A stretch of 64,000 nucleotides of DNA from an uncultured Eubacterium sp. (GCA_947089855.1 CAMUML010000012.1:18110-82109); one strand, 5' to 3'; shown: positions 16,474 through 25,342, numbered from the stretch's first letter. The notes: generated by a model not told the origin, from the sequence alone. Translations and numbers: made by a program.

Positions 16474-17754
16474 TTACGCATCCAAGGCCTGCGCCAAGTC
16501 AGAAATCAGATCCTCCTTGTCTTCCAGCCCACATGACATGCGTACAAGCCCCGCCGGTATACCTGCCGCTGCTAGCTGCGCGTCGCTCATCTGCCTGTGG
16601 GTAGACGATGCCGGATTCAGGCAGCAGGTTCTTGCATCCGCCACATGTGTTTCAATTGCAGCCAGCTTTAAACGCTTCATAAATGCTTCCGCTGCCGGGC
16701 GTCCGCCTTCCAGTTCAAATGACACAACCCCACATCCGCCATGCGGCATGTATTTTTGTGCCAGCCCATAATATTTATCCCCCGCAAGGCCCGGATAGGT
16801 AACATGGGCCACTTTTGGATGCTTCTGCAAAAACTCCGCAACTGCCTGTCCATTTTCCACATGGCGTTGCATACGCACATGCAGGGATTCCAGGCCAAGG
16901 TTCAACAGGAAAGCATTCTGCGGGGACTGGATACTTCCAAGGTCACGCATAAGCTGGGCCGTACATTTATATATAAAAGCGCCTTCTTTTCCAAATCTTT
17001 CTGCATAGGTAATGCCGTGATAGGATTCATCCGGCGTACATAGCCCTGGGAATTTATCCGCATAGGCCATCCAGTCAAACTTCCCGGAATCTACGACTGC
17101 ACCGCCTACTGCCGCCCCATGCCCGTCCATATATTTTGTAGTGGAATGCGTTACAATATCCGCACCCCATGTGAATGGACGGCAGTTTACTGGTGTTGGA
17201 AACGTATTGTCTACAATCAGCGGTACGCCATGCGCATGGGCAGCTGCTGCAAATTTTTCAATATCCAGCACGGAGAGGGCCGGGTTCGCAATCGTTTCGC
17301 CAAAAACAGCCTTTGTGTTTTCCTTAAATGCTGCATGCAGTTCTTCCTCGCTGCAGTCAGGCGCTACGAACGTCGCTTCAATCCCCATTTTAGCCATTGT
17401 CACGGAAATCAAGTTAAACGTACCTCCATAAATAGCGGAAGACGCTACAATATGGCTGCCGGATTCACAAATATTAAACAAAGCATAAAAGTTTGCCGCC
17501 TGCCCGGATGAAGTTAGCATCCCTGCCGTCCCACCTTCCAATGCAGCTATCTTGGCCGCTACATGGTCATTGGTCGGATTTTGGAGCCTTGTGTAAAAAT
17601 AGCCTTGGGTTTCCAGATCAAATAATTTCCCCATTTCTTCGCTTGTATCATATTTAAACGTTGTAGACTGGATAATCGGTATCTGGCGCGGCTCCCCATT
17701 ACCAGGCGTATAGCCTGCCTGCACACATTTTGTATTTATTTTATAATCGCCCAT
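16474..17754 (-). CDS. metY: O-acetylhomoserine sulfhydrylase (aminocarboxypropyltransferase)
   Basis: Cys/Met-metabolism PLP enzyme that makes homocysteine from O-acetylhomoserine and sulfide. The PLP lysine is in THSTTKYMDGHG. The N-terminal IQSTTFKYD, YTRLQNPTNDH and LEGGTAGMLTSSGQAA are hallmark stretches. The frame runs 44 codons further upstream into the citrate synthase gene, but the ATG at 17754 has GAGG close by and gives a normal 426-residue enzyme. It ends the marR-citrate synthase-metY operon, starting about 35 bp after the synthase stop. A cystathionine gamma-synthase activity is less likely from the motif set. Confidence 0.92.
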   Translation of the reverse strand: MGDYKINTKCVQAGYTPGNGEPRQIPIIQSTTFKYDTSEEMGKLFDLETQGYFYTRLQNPTNDHVAAKIAALEGGTAGMLTSSGQAANFYALFNICESGSHIVASSAIYGGTFNLISVTMAKMGIEATFVAPDCSEEELHAAFKENTKAVFGETIANPALSVLDIEKFAAAAHAHGVPLIVDNTFPTPVNCRPFTWGADIVTHSTTKYMDGHGAAVGGAVVDSGKFDWMAYADKFPGLCTPDESYHGITYAERFGKEGAFIYKCTAQLMRDLGSIQSPQNAFLLNLGLESLHVRMQRHVENGQAVAEFLQKHPKVAHVTYPGLAGDKYYGLAQKYMPHGGCGVVSFELEGGRPAAEAFMKRLKLAAIETHVADARTCCLNPASSTHRQMSDAQLAAAGIPAGLVRMSCGLEDKEDLISDLAQALDA

Positions 17755-17789
17755 AAACCTCTTTGTTAACCTCCTGTTATTTATCTGCG

Positions 17790-19115
17790 TTATACGCTTA
17801 TTTCCCGCTTTTCCATTACGCTCATATATGCCGGGCGTATAATCTTGTCCGTACAGATCAATTCTTCCAGCCGGTGCGCACTCCACCCAACAATCCTTGC
17901 TACCGCAAACATCGCAGTATACAGCTCTTGTGGGATGCCGAGCATTTCATAGACAAATCCGCTGTAAAAATCTACATTCGGGCTGACGCCTTTAAAAATA
18001 TTGCGCTTTTCCCCTATTAAAGCCGGAGCCAGGTCTTCAATATTTTGATAAAGCAGCATATCCTGCTGCCTGCCCTTTTCTTCAGCCAGCTTTTCTACAT
18101 AATATTTGAATACGCGTTCCCTTGGATCGGACAGCGTATAGACCGCATGCCCCATTCCATAGATTAATTTTTTGCCGTCAAATGCCTCGCCTGCCAATAT
18201 CTTGGACAAATATGCCGACAATTCTTCCTTGTCTGCATAATCATGGACATGCGAACGTATATCGGCCATCATCTCCATTACCTTAATATTAGCACCCCCG
18301 TGTTTCGGGCCCTTTAAAGACGACATTGCCGCAGCAATCGTAGAATAGGTATCAGACCCGCTGGAAGTCACCACCCTTGTTGTAAAAGTAGAATTGTTGC
18401 CGCCCCCATGCTCCATATGAAGCAAAAGCGCCGTATCCAGCGTCTTAGCCTCTACCTGGCTATATTGGCGGTCAGGCCGTAACATCATCAATATATTCTC
18501 AGCCGTCGACAACGCCGGGTCTGGATTGTGTATGATCATGCTGGATTGGTTCTCATAATAATTATACGCATTATAGCCATAAACTGCAAGTACCGGAAAC
18601 TGGCTGATCAGCTGGATGCATTGGCGCAGGCTGTTTTGGATACTTGTATCCATCGCAAGCGCATCATACGAAGCCAAAGAAAGGATGCTTCTGGTCATCG
18701 TGTTCATTATATCTGCACTCGGCTTCTTCATAATGACATCCCTGGTAAAATTGGACGGAAGCTGGCGGTATTCTCCAATAATCTGCATAAATTGCTGGTA
18801 TTCGCTTTCGGTTGGGAACTCGCCAATTAAAAGCAGATATGCGATTTTTTCAAACCCAAGCTCCTCTTTTGCCAGGCTTTGGATCAAATCCTCCACTTTA
18901 TAGCCACGGTACCACAATTCCCCGTCACATGGATGCTTCTGCCCATTGATCACCTTTGTAGAAACAATTTTTGATATTTTGGTCAGCCCGGTCAGCACGC
19001 CGTTTCCTTTTTCATCCCGCAGGCCCAGGTTCACGCCATATTCTTCAAACAGCCTCGGTGAAATCATATCGTTCCTGCGGCATGCCTGTCCTTGTTTTTC
19101 CATATAATCATTCAT
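17790..19115 (-). CDS. Citrate synthase
   Basis: Condenses acetyl-CoA and oxaloacetate. Family motifs are the histidine in LKGPKHGGAN, the active-site region MGHAVYTLSDPRER and the catalytic aspartate of NVDFYSG. 441 residues from the ATG at 19115. That start overlaps the marR stop by 8 bases, a normal translational coupling, while the longer frame start would sit deep inside marR. Clostridial citrate synthases with this longer N-terminus are Si-type, and the 2-methylcitrate activity cannot be excluded. Co-transcription with metY suggests use in the oxaloacetate-2-oxoglutarate branch feeding amino acid synthesis. Confidence 0.92.
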   Translation of the reverse strand: MNDYMEKQGQACRRNDMISPRLFEEYGVNLGLRDEKGNGVLTGLTKISKIVSTKVINGQKHPCDGELWYRGYKVEDLIQSLAKEELGFEKIAYLLLIGEFPTESEYQQFMQIIGEYRQLPSNFTRDVIMKKPSADIMNTMTRSILSLASYDALAMDTSIQNSLRQCIQLISQFPVLAVYGYNAYNYYENQSSMIIHNPDPALSTAENILMMLRPDRQYSQVEAKTLDTALLLHMEHGGGNNSTFTTRVVTSSGSDTYSTIAAAMSSLKGPKHGGANIKVMEMMADIRSHVHDYADKEELSAYLSKILAGEAFDGKKLIYGMGHAVYTLSDPRERVFKYYVEKLAEEKGRQQDMLLYQNIEDLAPALIGEKRNIFKGVSPNVDFYSGFVYEMLGIPQELYTAMFAVARIVGWSAHRLEELICTDKIIRPAYMSVMEKREISV

Positions 19116-19641
19116 TGTCGTCGTTTTGCCCAATCGTATCCGCCTCCGTTTCTTCCTGCTCGGCTTCTGCACCCATAACCGTTTCTAATTGTTTCATAAG
19201 CTTTAAAAGCTGGATAAAATTATCCCTGCCATAGCTTGAAATTACTTTTCCATAGTACTTTTTAAGTACTTCTTCCTCTTCTGTCAGCATTTTCCGCCCA
19301 GATTCTGTAATCGTCACATACGTGCCTTCACTTCCATCCCCATCATGTGACCAAACGACCAGCCCACGTTCCTGCAATGCTTTTACCATACGGGATGTCT
19401 GGCGTATTGACCGCTGCATTTTATCTGCGATGTCCTGCAGGTAAGTCCGGCCAGAATAAATCGCATCATTGCCTGCCTCTTCGATAATATGCAGTGCGAG
19501 ATACTCCGGTATGCTTAATTTCTGGAAAAAACTGCGGATACGGCCATTATTCAATAAATATCTGCGGTATGTCAATTCGTGTGACAGCCTTGCAACATCC
19601 GTCTCAATTACGTCAGGTTCTAAAGTTTCCTGTCTATCCAT
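19108..19641 (-). CDS. MarR-family transcriptional regulator
   Basis: Winged-helix regulator, probably a dimer. The helix-turn-helix falls around SGRTYLQDIADKMQRSIRQT, with the wing in VWSHDGDGSEGTYVTI. The ATG at 19641 has AAGGAGG 7 bases before, so the 11 extra upstream codons are discarded, giving 177 residues. The C-terminus is acidic and ends by overlapping the citrate synthase start. As first gene of the operon it may autoregulate. A 14-bp perfect palindrome at 19763-19776 in its leader is a candidate operator. The effector is unknown. Confidence 0.88.
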   Translation of the reverse strand: MDRQETLEPDVIETDVARLSHELTYRRYLLNNGRIRSFFQKLSIPEYLALHIIEEAGNDAIYSGRTYLQDIADKMQRSIRQTSRMVKALQERGLVVWSHDGDGSEGTYVTITESGRKMLTEEEEVLKKYYGKVISSYGRDNFIQLLKLMKQLETVMGAEAEQEETEADTIGQNDDNE

Positions 19642-19762
19642 ATGGCATCCTCCTTTTTGATATGCAAACGGCACAGCCAGCCGCTGTTTGTAATATTGGT
19701 TGTGAAATTGATACTTAGATTTTATTCATTCTTCTTTGGCAATTCATCCCCTGCCATACATA

Positions 19763-19776
19763 CAGGAAATTTCCTG
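19763..19776. promoter_or_regulatory. 14-bp palindrome CAGGAAATTTCCTG in the marR leader
   Basis: Perfectly self-complementary, about 120 bases upstream of the marR start. Size and symmetry suit a MarR-type dimer site, but this is inference from position. Confidence 0.3.
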
Positions 19777-19860
19777 CCCTTTTATGTAAAACAAATGCGA
19801 AAGAGGTAAGAATGTGCGATTGTCCTTCAGATAGCTGGTTTACAGCATCGATTCTTCTTA

Positions 19861-19887
19861 TTAGCACTCTTGTGATGCGAGTGCTAA
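19861..19887. promoter_or_regulatory. Perfect CIRCE element without an adjacent chaperone gene
   Basis: TTAGCACTC-N9-GAGTGCTAA, an exact match to the HrcA operator. It lies 220 bases upstream of marR and 273 bases upstream of the divergent ddh. No groE, dnaK or hrcA gene is present. On the marR strand it falls downstream of a promoter and an intrinsic terminator. Confidence 0.85.
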
Positions 19888-19894
19888 CTCCCGG

Positions 19895-19926
19895 TTAAAA
19901 AAATATGCTTCTGGATTTAGAAGCAT
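19895..19926 (-). terminator. Intrinsic terminator in the marR leader
   Basis: On the minus strand ATGCTTCT and AGAAGCAT form an 8-bp stem with a 6-base loop, followed by T7. It would stop transcripts from the promoter at 19984-20011 after about 80 bases. Confidence 0.7.
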
Positions 19927-19977
19927 CATATAAATCATATGCTGGCTGCTAGTTTGAATTTCTGGACTATTTAGTTT
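19897..19977 (-). ncRNA. Candidate 80-nt small RNA or attenuated leader
   Basis: Bounded by a near-consensus promoter and an intrinsic terminator on the same strand, with no reading frame of note. It could be a stand-alone small RNA or a leader that reads through into marR, citrate synthase and metY. No known riboswitch core was recognised in so short a span. Confidence 0.4.
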
Positions 19978-19983
19978 TCACTA

Positions 19984-20011
19984 ATTATAAAGTAAAATCT
20001 GCAAATGTCAA
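19984..20011 (-). promoter_or_regulatory. Strong predicted sigma-A promoter facing marR
   Basis: On the minus strand TTGACA (20011-20006), 16 bases, TATAAT (19989-19984): both boxes perfect. Transcription would start near 19977 and run toward the terminator, the CIRCE and marR. Confidence 0.75.
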
Positions 20012-20058
20012 TAGAATTTATAGTTTTTTAACAAAATTCTTGCTGGCCTACCTCCCAC

Positions 20059-20087
20059 TTGACTTTCCTCCATCCATAATATATCCT
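20059..20087 (+). promoter_or_regulatory. Possible promoter of ddh
   Basis: TTGACT (20059-20064), 17 bases, TATCCT (20082-20087), about 70 bases before the ddh start. Moderate match. Confidence 0.45.
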
Positions 20088-20160
20088 GTCCTTATAGCCA
20101 GGCACACAACTACTATCATTGCGCTGGAACGATTCATTTGAGGAAAAGAAAGGAGCCAAT

Positions 20161-21147
20161 ATGACTATCCGAATTGGAATTTTAGGCTATGGCAATCTTG
20201 GCCGCGGCGTAGAATGCGCGGTCCGCCAGAATGAAGATATGGAATTAGCAGCTGTATTTACGCGCAGGGAGCCTGCACAAGTACCAGTTTTAACTGCTAA
20301 TACCCCTGTTTATTCCATCCATGAAATTTTAAAGCACCAAAAAGAAATCGATGTCCTGATCCTTTGCGGCGGAAGCGCCACAGACCTGCCGGTACAGACG
20401 CCGGAATATGTTAAATATTTTAATGTTGTCGACAGTTTTGACACCCACGCCAATATCCCGCAGCATTATGCCAACGTAGACAAGGCGGCAAAAGAATCCG
20501 GCAACATCGGCATTATTTCGGTAGGCTGGGATCCTGGCATGTTTTCTTTAAACCGTGTTTACGCAGATGCCATCCTGCCGGATGGGGCTAGCTATACGTT
20601 TTGGGGCAGGGGCGTCAGCCAGGGGCATTCAGATGCCATCCGCAGGATTAAGGGCGTAGTGGACGCAAGGCAGTACACCGTGCCAGTACCTGCTGCGTTA
20701 GATGCAGTTAGGCGTGGGGAAACCCCAGTACTTTCTACCCGCGAAAAACATACCCGGGAATGCTTTGTAGTTGCAGAACCAGGCGCCGACTTGGCTGCAA
20801 TTGAAAAAGAAATCAAGGAAATGCCAAATTATTTTGCAGATTATGATACCACCGTGCACTTTATTTCCTTGGAAGAACTCCGTGCAAACCACAGCGGTAT
20901 CCCGCACGGAGGCTTTGTAATCCGAAGCGGAAAAACTGGCTGGGAATCCGAACATAAGCATGTAGTCGAATACAGCCTGAAACTGGATTCCAACCCGGAA
21001 TTTACAGCCTGTGTGCTGGCCGCATATGCCAGGGCGGCATTCCGGTTACACCAGGATGGCATCAGCGGCTGTAAAACTGTCCTGGACATAGCCCCGGCAC
21101 TGCTCTGCCGCCATAGTGGGGAAGAGCTGCGCAGGAACCTGCTTTAA
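20161..21147 (+). CDS. ddh: meso-Diaminopimelate D-dehydrogenase
   Basis: NADPH enzyme converting tetrahydrodipicolinate plus ammonia to meso-diaminopimelate in one step, feeding lysine and peptidoglycan. N-terminal Rossmann motif GILGYGNLGRGVE (residues 6-18 of the ATG start), then CGGSATDLPVQTP, FDTH, SVGWDPGMFS, FWGRGVSQGHSDA and the substrate-binding HGGFVIR. The frame starts 14 codons earlier, but AAAGGAG directly precedes the ATG at 20161. 328 residues, as expected. It diverges from marR and converges on the GH31 gene, so it is a single-gene unit. Confidence 0.96.
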   Translation: MTIRIGILGYGNLGRGVECAVRQNEDMELAAVFTRREPAQVPVLTANTPVYSIHEILKHQKEIDVLILCGGSATDLPVQTPEYVKYFNVVDSFDTHANIPQHYANVDKAAKESGNIGIISVGWDPGMFSLNRVYADAILPDGASYTFWGRGVSQGHSDAIRRIKGVVDARQYTVPVPAALDAVRRGETPVLSTREKHTRECFVVAEPGADLAAIEKEIKEMPNYFADYDTTVHFISLEELRANHSGIPHGGFVIRSGKTGWESEHKHVVEYSLKLDSNPEFTACVLAAYARAAFRLHQDGISGCKTVLDIAPALLCRHSGEELRRNLL

Positions 21148-21217
21148 GAATAGGCTTGGAAATGCCGTTACGGACGGCGGCGGATAACCAGTCCGTCCGC
21201 TTGCGGCTTTCTCCCCC

Positions 21218-23209
21218 TTATTCTGCCTTTAAAATTCGGATATATTTATCCAGCGAATAATCCTTCGTTTCCCCGTCATCCATATAATATTCATATGATT
21301 TTACGTCGCTGCCGCATGTATAAAGCCGCAGATCCTCAAAATCCACCTCTGCTACATGGCTGCCGCCTTTGGCAAGTGGCAACAGGTAGCCGTCACGGAT
21401 AAATACACATACATCCCCAAGCGGCATTTCTACGTATGCCCATCCTTTTTCGTATACGGACCCTTCCAAAACCCCGCCGTCATGGAAACGCAGCAGCTTC
21501 ATTGTTTCTGGGAAGTATACGGTCCTGCCGGATGCATTCTGTTCATATACTGGTGCAATCATAATATTTTCCCCAACAAACAGCTGGTCTTCCACCTGCC
21601 TGGCGGTCTGGTCAGACGGATATACAAATCCAAGCGGTGAAAACATCATTGTGGAACGCAGCGCTGCCTTCATAAATTCGCTGTATAGATAAGGCAGCAT
21701 ACAGTAGCGGGCCGTTAATACATTCTGAAATAGGTTGGTACGTGGAAACCGGTACGCCTCCTGCTGCCTTGTCCCCCGTGCCGCATGGTTGCGCAGCAGC
21801 GGCGTAAATACTCCAAACGACAGCCATCGGATAACAAGGTCTTCTGTTGCATCCCCGCCAAAGCCGCCTATATCTGCTCCTGTATATAAAAATCCACACA
21901 TATTCAGCGATGGCATCATTTTCAAATTCATCAAAAGATGCGACCACCAGGATAAGTTATCCCCCTGCCAAATGCCGGCATAGCGGTGCATCCCAATATA
22001 AGACGACCGTGAATACATCAGGATCCGTTTTTCCGGTTCCAGCCTTTCAAATGCTTCGGATGCAGAACGGGTCATATAATAGCCAAACAGGTTGTGTACT
22101 TTATCATGGCGTATTTTCTCGCCACGGTAATTATGATAAAAAGAGCGGTAATCTTCCTCATTGTTGGAAACACCGGCAGCCAATGCCTGAAATTCAAAGA
22201 AGGTATTGACATCCAAATTCTGGCCCTGATAATCCTGCAGTTTTTCAAAAACTTTTTTCAGCCGTTTTTCAGAATAAAAAACCGCCGGCTCATTCATATC
22301 GTTCCAAAACCCGTCGATGCCTTTATCCAGCAGCACTTTATATTTGTTCCCAAACCATGCCCTTGCTTTGTCGTTCAACATATCTGGAAAACAGCATCTG
22401 CCAGGCCAAACGCCGACAATAAAATCATTCCCTTCTTCATCTTTGCAAAAATACCCTTCTTTTTCCCCTTCTTCATAGACGTCATACCCTTCTTCTACTT
22501 TCACGCCTGCATCGATGATCGGCACCAGATGGATATGTTCCTGTTTCATTTCTGAAACAAGCTGTTCAAAATCTGCAAACTGCTCCCGGTCTACCGTAAA
22601 GTCTTTGTACCGTTCCATATAATCAATATCCAAGTACACGCTGTCTAACGGCAGCCCCTTTTCCCGGTGGCCTCTGACGACTTCACGTACCTCATCCGAA
22701 GACAAGTAGCTCCAACGGCTCTGTCCATACCCAAAGGCCCATTTCGGAGGGATATAGCTTCGTCCAATCAACTGGCGGAACTCCTGGACTACTTGTGCAG
22801 GCGTGCTGCCTTCTATTACATACAAATCATAATCTTGGCCCGCCGTAATCCGGAGCAGGTTGTACCTGCTGTAGCCAATGTCAAACGTTACTTTGGCCGG
22901 GGTATCAATAAACAGCCCTAACTGCTGCCCTTCGCCGCTTAACAGCAAAAAATTATGCGCGCCGTACAGTGACCGTGTCCCTTCGTTATGGTGCGGGTTA
23001 TCCGTACAGTTGCTGACATATATCCAGCCACGTTTATTTATCCCCCTTGTATTTTCACCCAGCCCATAGACAATCATATCGTCTGGCATTTCATACTCCA
23101 GCCCGTCTGCCGTCTGTACCAGGGAAAGCTGCTGCTTGTCCTGCTGCGCACCTTTTTCTAAAACTGCTTCTGTCTCAATCGGCGCCCCGAATCGGAACCT
23201 TTTCACCAT
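21218..23209 (-). CDS. GH31 family alpha-glucosidase/alpha-xylosidase
   Basis: Retaining glycoside hydrolase of family 31. An N-terminal beta-sandwich precedes the barrel. The nucleophile motif is GFWNDMNEPAVF, with upstream PPKWAFGYGQSRWSY and LDIDYMERYKDF. The acid/base region follows YAGIWQGDNLSWW, and TGADIGGFGGD is present. A C-terminal beta domain completes it. The frame extends 56 codons upstream, but GGAGG stands 9 bases before the ATG at 23209, giving 663 residues. No signal peptide, so it is cytoplasmic. It probably acts on malto- or isomalto-oligosaccharides; xylosides are possible. It is not beside a transporter. Confidence 0.92.
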   Translation of the reverse strand: MVKRFRFGAPIETEAVLEKGAQQDKQQLSLVQTADGLEYEMPDDMIVYGLGENTRGINKRGWIYVSNCTDNPHHNEGTRSLYGAHNFLLLSGEGQQLGLFIDTPAKVTFDIGYSRYNLLRITAGQDYDLYVIEGSTPAQVVQEFRQLIGRSYIPPKWAFGYGQSRWSYLSSDEVREVVRGHREKGLPLDSVYLDIDYMERYKDFTVDREQFADFEQLVSEMKQEHIHLVPIIDAGVKVEEGYDVYEEGEKEGYFCKDEEGNDFIVGVWPGRCCFPDMLNDKARAWFGNKYKVLLDKGIDGFWNDMNEPAVFYSEKRLKKVFEKLQDYQGQNLDVNTFFEFQALAAGVSNNEEDYRSFYHNYRGEKIRHDKVHNLFGYYMTRSASEAFERLEPEKRILMYSRSSYIGMHRYAGIWQGDNLSWWSHLLMNLKMMPSLNMCGFLYTGADIGGFGGDATEDLVIRWLSFGVFTPLLRNHAARGTRQQEAYRFPRTNLFQNVLTARYCMLPYLYSEFMKAALRSTMMFSPLGFVYPSDQTARQVEDQLFVGENIMIAPVYEQNASGRTVYFPETMKLLRFHDGGVLEGSVYEKGWAYVEMPLGDVCVFIRDGYLLPLAKGGSHVAEVDFEDLRLYTCGSDVKSYEYYMDDGETKDYSLDKYIRILKAE

Positions 23210-23416
23210 TGCCTGTTTCCTCCAATCATTTGAAATTTTTATCGAAATGTACCTGCCTGTTTCCGCCAATTTTCCCGGCTGCAATTGGCTGGCACCGCCT
23301 GTTTTAACGCCTTGCACTGGCGGATTTAGAATACACGAATTATCCGAATTATAGCATGGCTGTTTGGATAACGTCAAGAATCTTAGGAATGTATTTTTAG
23401 ATTCTAAGGCCTGGGG

Positions 23417-23564
23417 GTACTATTCACGGGCCAGGAATGCGCATAAACTGCGCATTCCGTGAAAACATGATTCAGGAGTGAGGGGCGATTTTGCAAAGCA
23501 AACTTCCAATATCGCCCCGTATGGTTACTATGAGCGGCCCCCCCCCAGGCCGTGAATAGTAACC
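23417..23564 (-). repeat. Dispersed palindromic repeat, family B, copy 2
   Basis: Both ends carry TACTATTCACGG in opposite orientation (23418-23429 and 23552-23563). The interior matches the repeat at 4426-4570 in reverse orientation, with shared blocks around CGATATTGGAAGTTTGCTT and GGAATGCGCA. It includes a run of ten C. It lies between GH31 and sigF and would put a large hairpin in any read-through transcript. Confidence 0.78.
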
Positions 23565-23612
23565 CTGGGGGATGGCGGGATGGACGCTGGAAGGCCGCTT
23601 AAAACAGGACAC

Positions 23613-24419
23613 CTACGCCATTGCTTCCTTGCGCATTTTCAACAGCACTTTCTTCTCAAGCCTGCACACCTGCACCTGGCTCATGCCTAGCTCCTGCGCT
23701 GTCTGCGTCTGGGTCTGTTCTTTAAAATAGCGCAGTTCAATCAGCCTGCGCTCACGCTCTTCCAGCCCTTCTAAAAGCTGCCCGATCAACATTTCGTCCA
23801 GAATTTTTTCTTTTTCCAGATCCGCCTGCCCATGATGCAGTACGCAGCCTTCCGGCTGGCCAGTTCCAAGCGGTGGGCCAGAACCTTTTTGGGATGCAAT
23901 CTGGTCGACGAGGTACAATTCGCTTCCGTCAGACTGGTAAACGCTGCGGTATATGGATTCCACTTCCATATTTGCTTCCAGCGCCATTACAATATCTTCC
24001 CGGCCAAGCCCAGTCGCCTGTACTAGTTCCTGCATCGTTGCTTCACGGCCGTTTTCCTGGCTTATTTTTTCTGCTGCTTTGCGGATACGCCAGCCATTTT
24101 CTTTTAAGCTCCTGCTGACCCGGACCAGCCCGTCATCGCGGAGGAACCGCTTGATCTCGCCGCTAATAAGCGGGACTGCATAAGTAGAAAATGCAGTCTC
24201 ATATGTAACATCAAATTTATCAATTGCTTTGATCAACCCTATGCTGCCAATCTGGAACAATTCTTCCCTGTCATGCCCGCGGTGCTCAAACCTTTTGACA
24301 ATACTTCCTACTAATCCCAGATTTTGCTTGACTAACTCTTCTTTTGCACCCACATCCCCCTGCTGCGCCTGCAGGAGTAAAGCCATTGTCCCATCCATCT
24401 TCCTAGGCCCCTGCCCCAA
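23613..24419 (-). CDS. sigF: RNA polymerase sporulation sigma factor SigF (SpoIIAC)
   Basis: Directs early forespore transcription after asymmetric division. Region 2 shows EELFQIGSIGLIKAIDKFD and TYETAFSTYAVPLISGEIKR. Region 3 follows, and region 4 contains the helix-turn-helix QTQTAQELGMSQVQVCRLEK. It overlaps the spoIIAB end by 17 bases in the standard spoIIA order. 268 residues, slightly longer than B. subtilis SigF because of a Gly/Pro-rich insert (about residues 176-198, SQKGSGPPLGTGQPEG) between regions 3 and 4. Activity should be held by SpoIIAB until dephosphorylated SpoIIAA frees it. Confidence 0.95.
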   Translation of the reverse strand: MGQGPRKMDGTMALLLQAQQGDVGAKEELVKQNLGLVGSIVKRFEHRGHDREELFQIGSIGLIKAIDKFDVTYETAFSTYAVPLISGEIKRFLRDDGLVRVSRSLKENGWRIRKAAEKISQENGREATMQELVQATGLGREDIVMALEANMEVESIYRSVYQSDGSELYLVDQIASQKGSGPPLGTGQPEGCVLHHGQADLEKEKILDEMLIGQLLEGLEERERRLIELRYFKEQTQTQTAQELGMSQVQVCRLEKKVLLKMRKEAMA

Positions 24420-24834
24420 ACTGCTTTACCATACGCACAGTTGTCCCCTGGCCCGGAGAAGAATCCACCTCCACATCATCCATAAATGCCTCCATAAATG
24501 CAAACCCCATGCCGGAACGCTCCAGCTCTGGGCGTGTCGTAAAAAACGGCTCTTTTGCTTTCGGCACATCCTCAATCCCTTTTCCATAATCCACTACTTC
24601 AATCCGTATCCGCTGCTGCTCTTTGGCACAGGTTAAATATATTTTTCCGATATGGTTTTCGTAGCCATGTATAATCGAATTAGTCACCGCCTCTGATACT
24701 GCAGTTTTAACGTCTGCAAGCTCGTCCAAAGTGGGGTCAAGGTCTGCAAGGAATGCTGCCACTGCCACCCTTGCAAAACCCTCATTGACCGAATACGAAT
24801 CAAAGCGGATACTCATCTCATTGCGTCTACTCAT
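24403..24834 (-). CDS. spoIIAB: Anti-sigma F factor SpoIIAB
   Basis: GHKL-type serine kinase that binds SigF and phosphorylates SpoIIAA. The N-box is EAVTNSIIHGYEN, the G1 box DYGKGIED and the G2 box SGMGFAFMEAF. 143 residues, normal. It overlaps spoIIAA by 8 bases and sigF by 17, so the three are translationally coupled. AGGCGG precedes the ATG. A second in-frame ATG six codons later is possible. Confidence 0.96.
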   Translation of the reverse strand: MSRRNEMSIRFDSYSVNEGFARVAVAAFLADLDPTLDELADVKTAVSEAVTNSIIHGYENHIGKIYLTCAKEQQRIRIEVVDYGKGIEDVPKAKEPFFTTRPELERSGMGFAFMEAFMDDVEVDSSPGQGTTVRMVKQFGAGA

Positions 24835-25147
24835 TTGCTGCCGCCTCCGTTTCCATCAATTTATGAAGCCCAGAAATCCGGAATATTTTCTGGATCCGCT
24901 CATTCATATGCTGCGCCCGGACGCTGCCCCCGCAGTAATTCATATTCCGGCACCTTCCAATCAGTACGCCGATACCGGAACTGTCCATAAACTCCGTCCC
25001 AGTAAAATCAAAAATCAGGTTCCTTACCCGGTAGGAATCAATTAGTAGGTCGGCCTCCAAACGCAGCTGTTCGGCACTGTGGTGGTCCAGCTCCTTTGGC
25101 ATGGATATAGTAAGGCATCCTGCTTTTAATTCATAATGACATTCCAT
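24827..25147 (-). CDS. spoIIAA: Anti-anti-sigma factor SpoIIAA
   Basis: STAS-domain switch protein of forespore-specific SigF activation. Its phosphorylatable serine is in FMDSSGIGVLIGR (about residues 55-67). Dephosphorylated by SpoIIE, it displaces SigF from SpoIIAB. 106 residues. AGGAGG about 9 bases before the ATG. First gene of the operon. Only about 40 bases separate the start from the terminator of the upstream TPR gene. A sigma-H promoter is expected from family knowledge, but I could not place its boxes confidently. Confidence 0.96.
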   Translation of the reverse strand: MECHYELKAGCLTISMPKELDHHSAEQLRLEADLLIDSYRVRNLIFDFTGTEFMDSSGIGVLIGRCRNMNYCGGSVRAQHMNERIQKIFRISGLHKLMETEAAANE

Positions 25148-25187
25148 AGTTTCCTGTCCTCCTGCTATTTATAATATAACGCCAACA

Positions 25188-25224
25188 AAAAAAGATGCCG
25201 GCCTGCCTATGGCCAACATCTTTC
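25188..25224 (-). terminator. Intrinsic terminator after the TPR-protein gene
   Basis: On the minus strand AAAGATG/CATCTTT with an inner GGCC/GGCC stem, followed by a T7 run. It lies 120 bases past the TPR gene and separates it from spoIIA. Confidence 0.75.
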
Positions 25225-25342
25225 GTATCTCCTTGATCTGCTTATTTTCTTCTTATGTTTTTTAAGGCGCTTAAGCCTATCTGCTGCTATATGCCCCTTT
25301 TCATTTCTTTATATGGCCATGCTGCTTATATAGCCTGCCATT

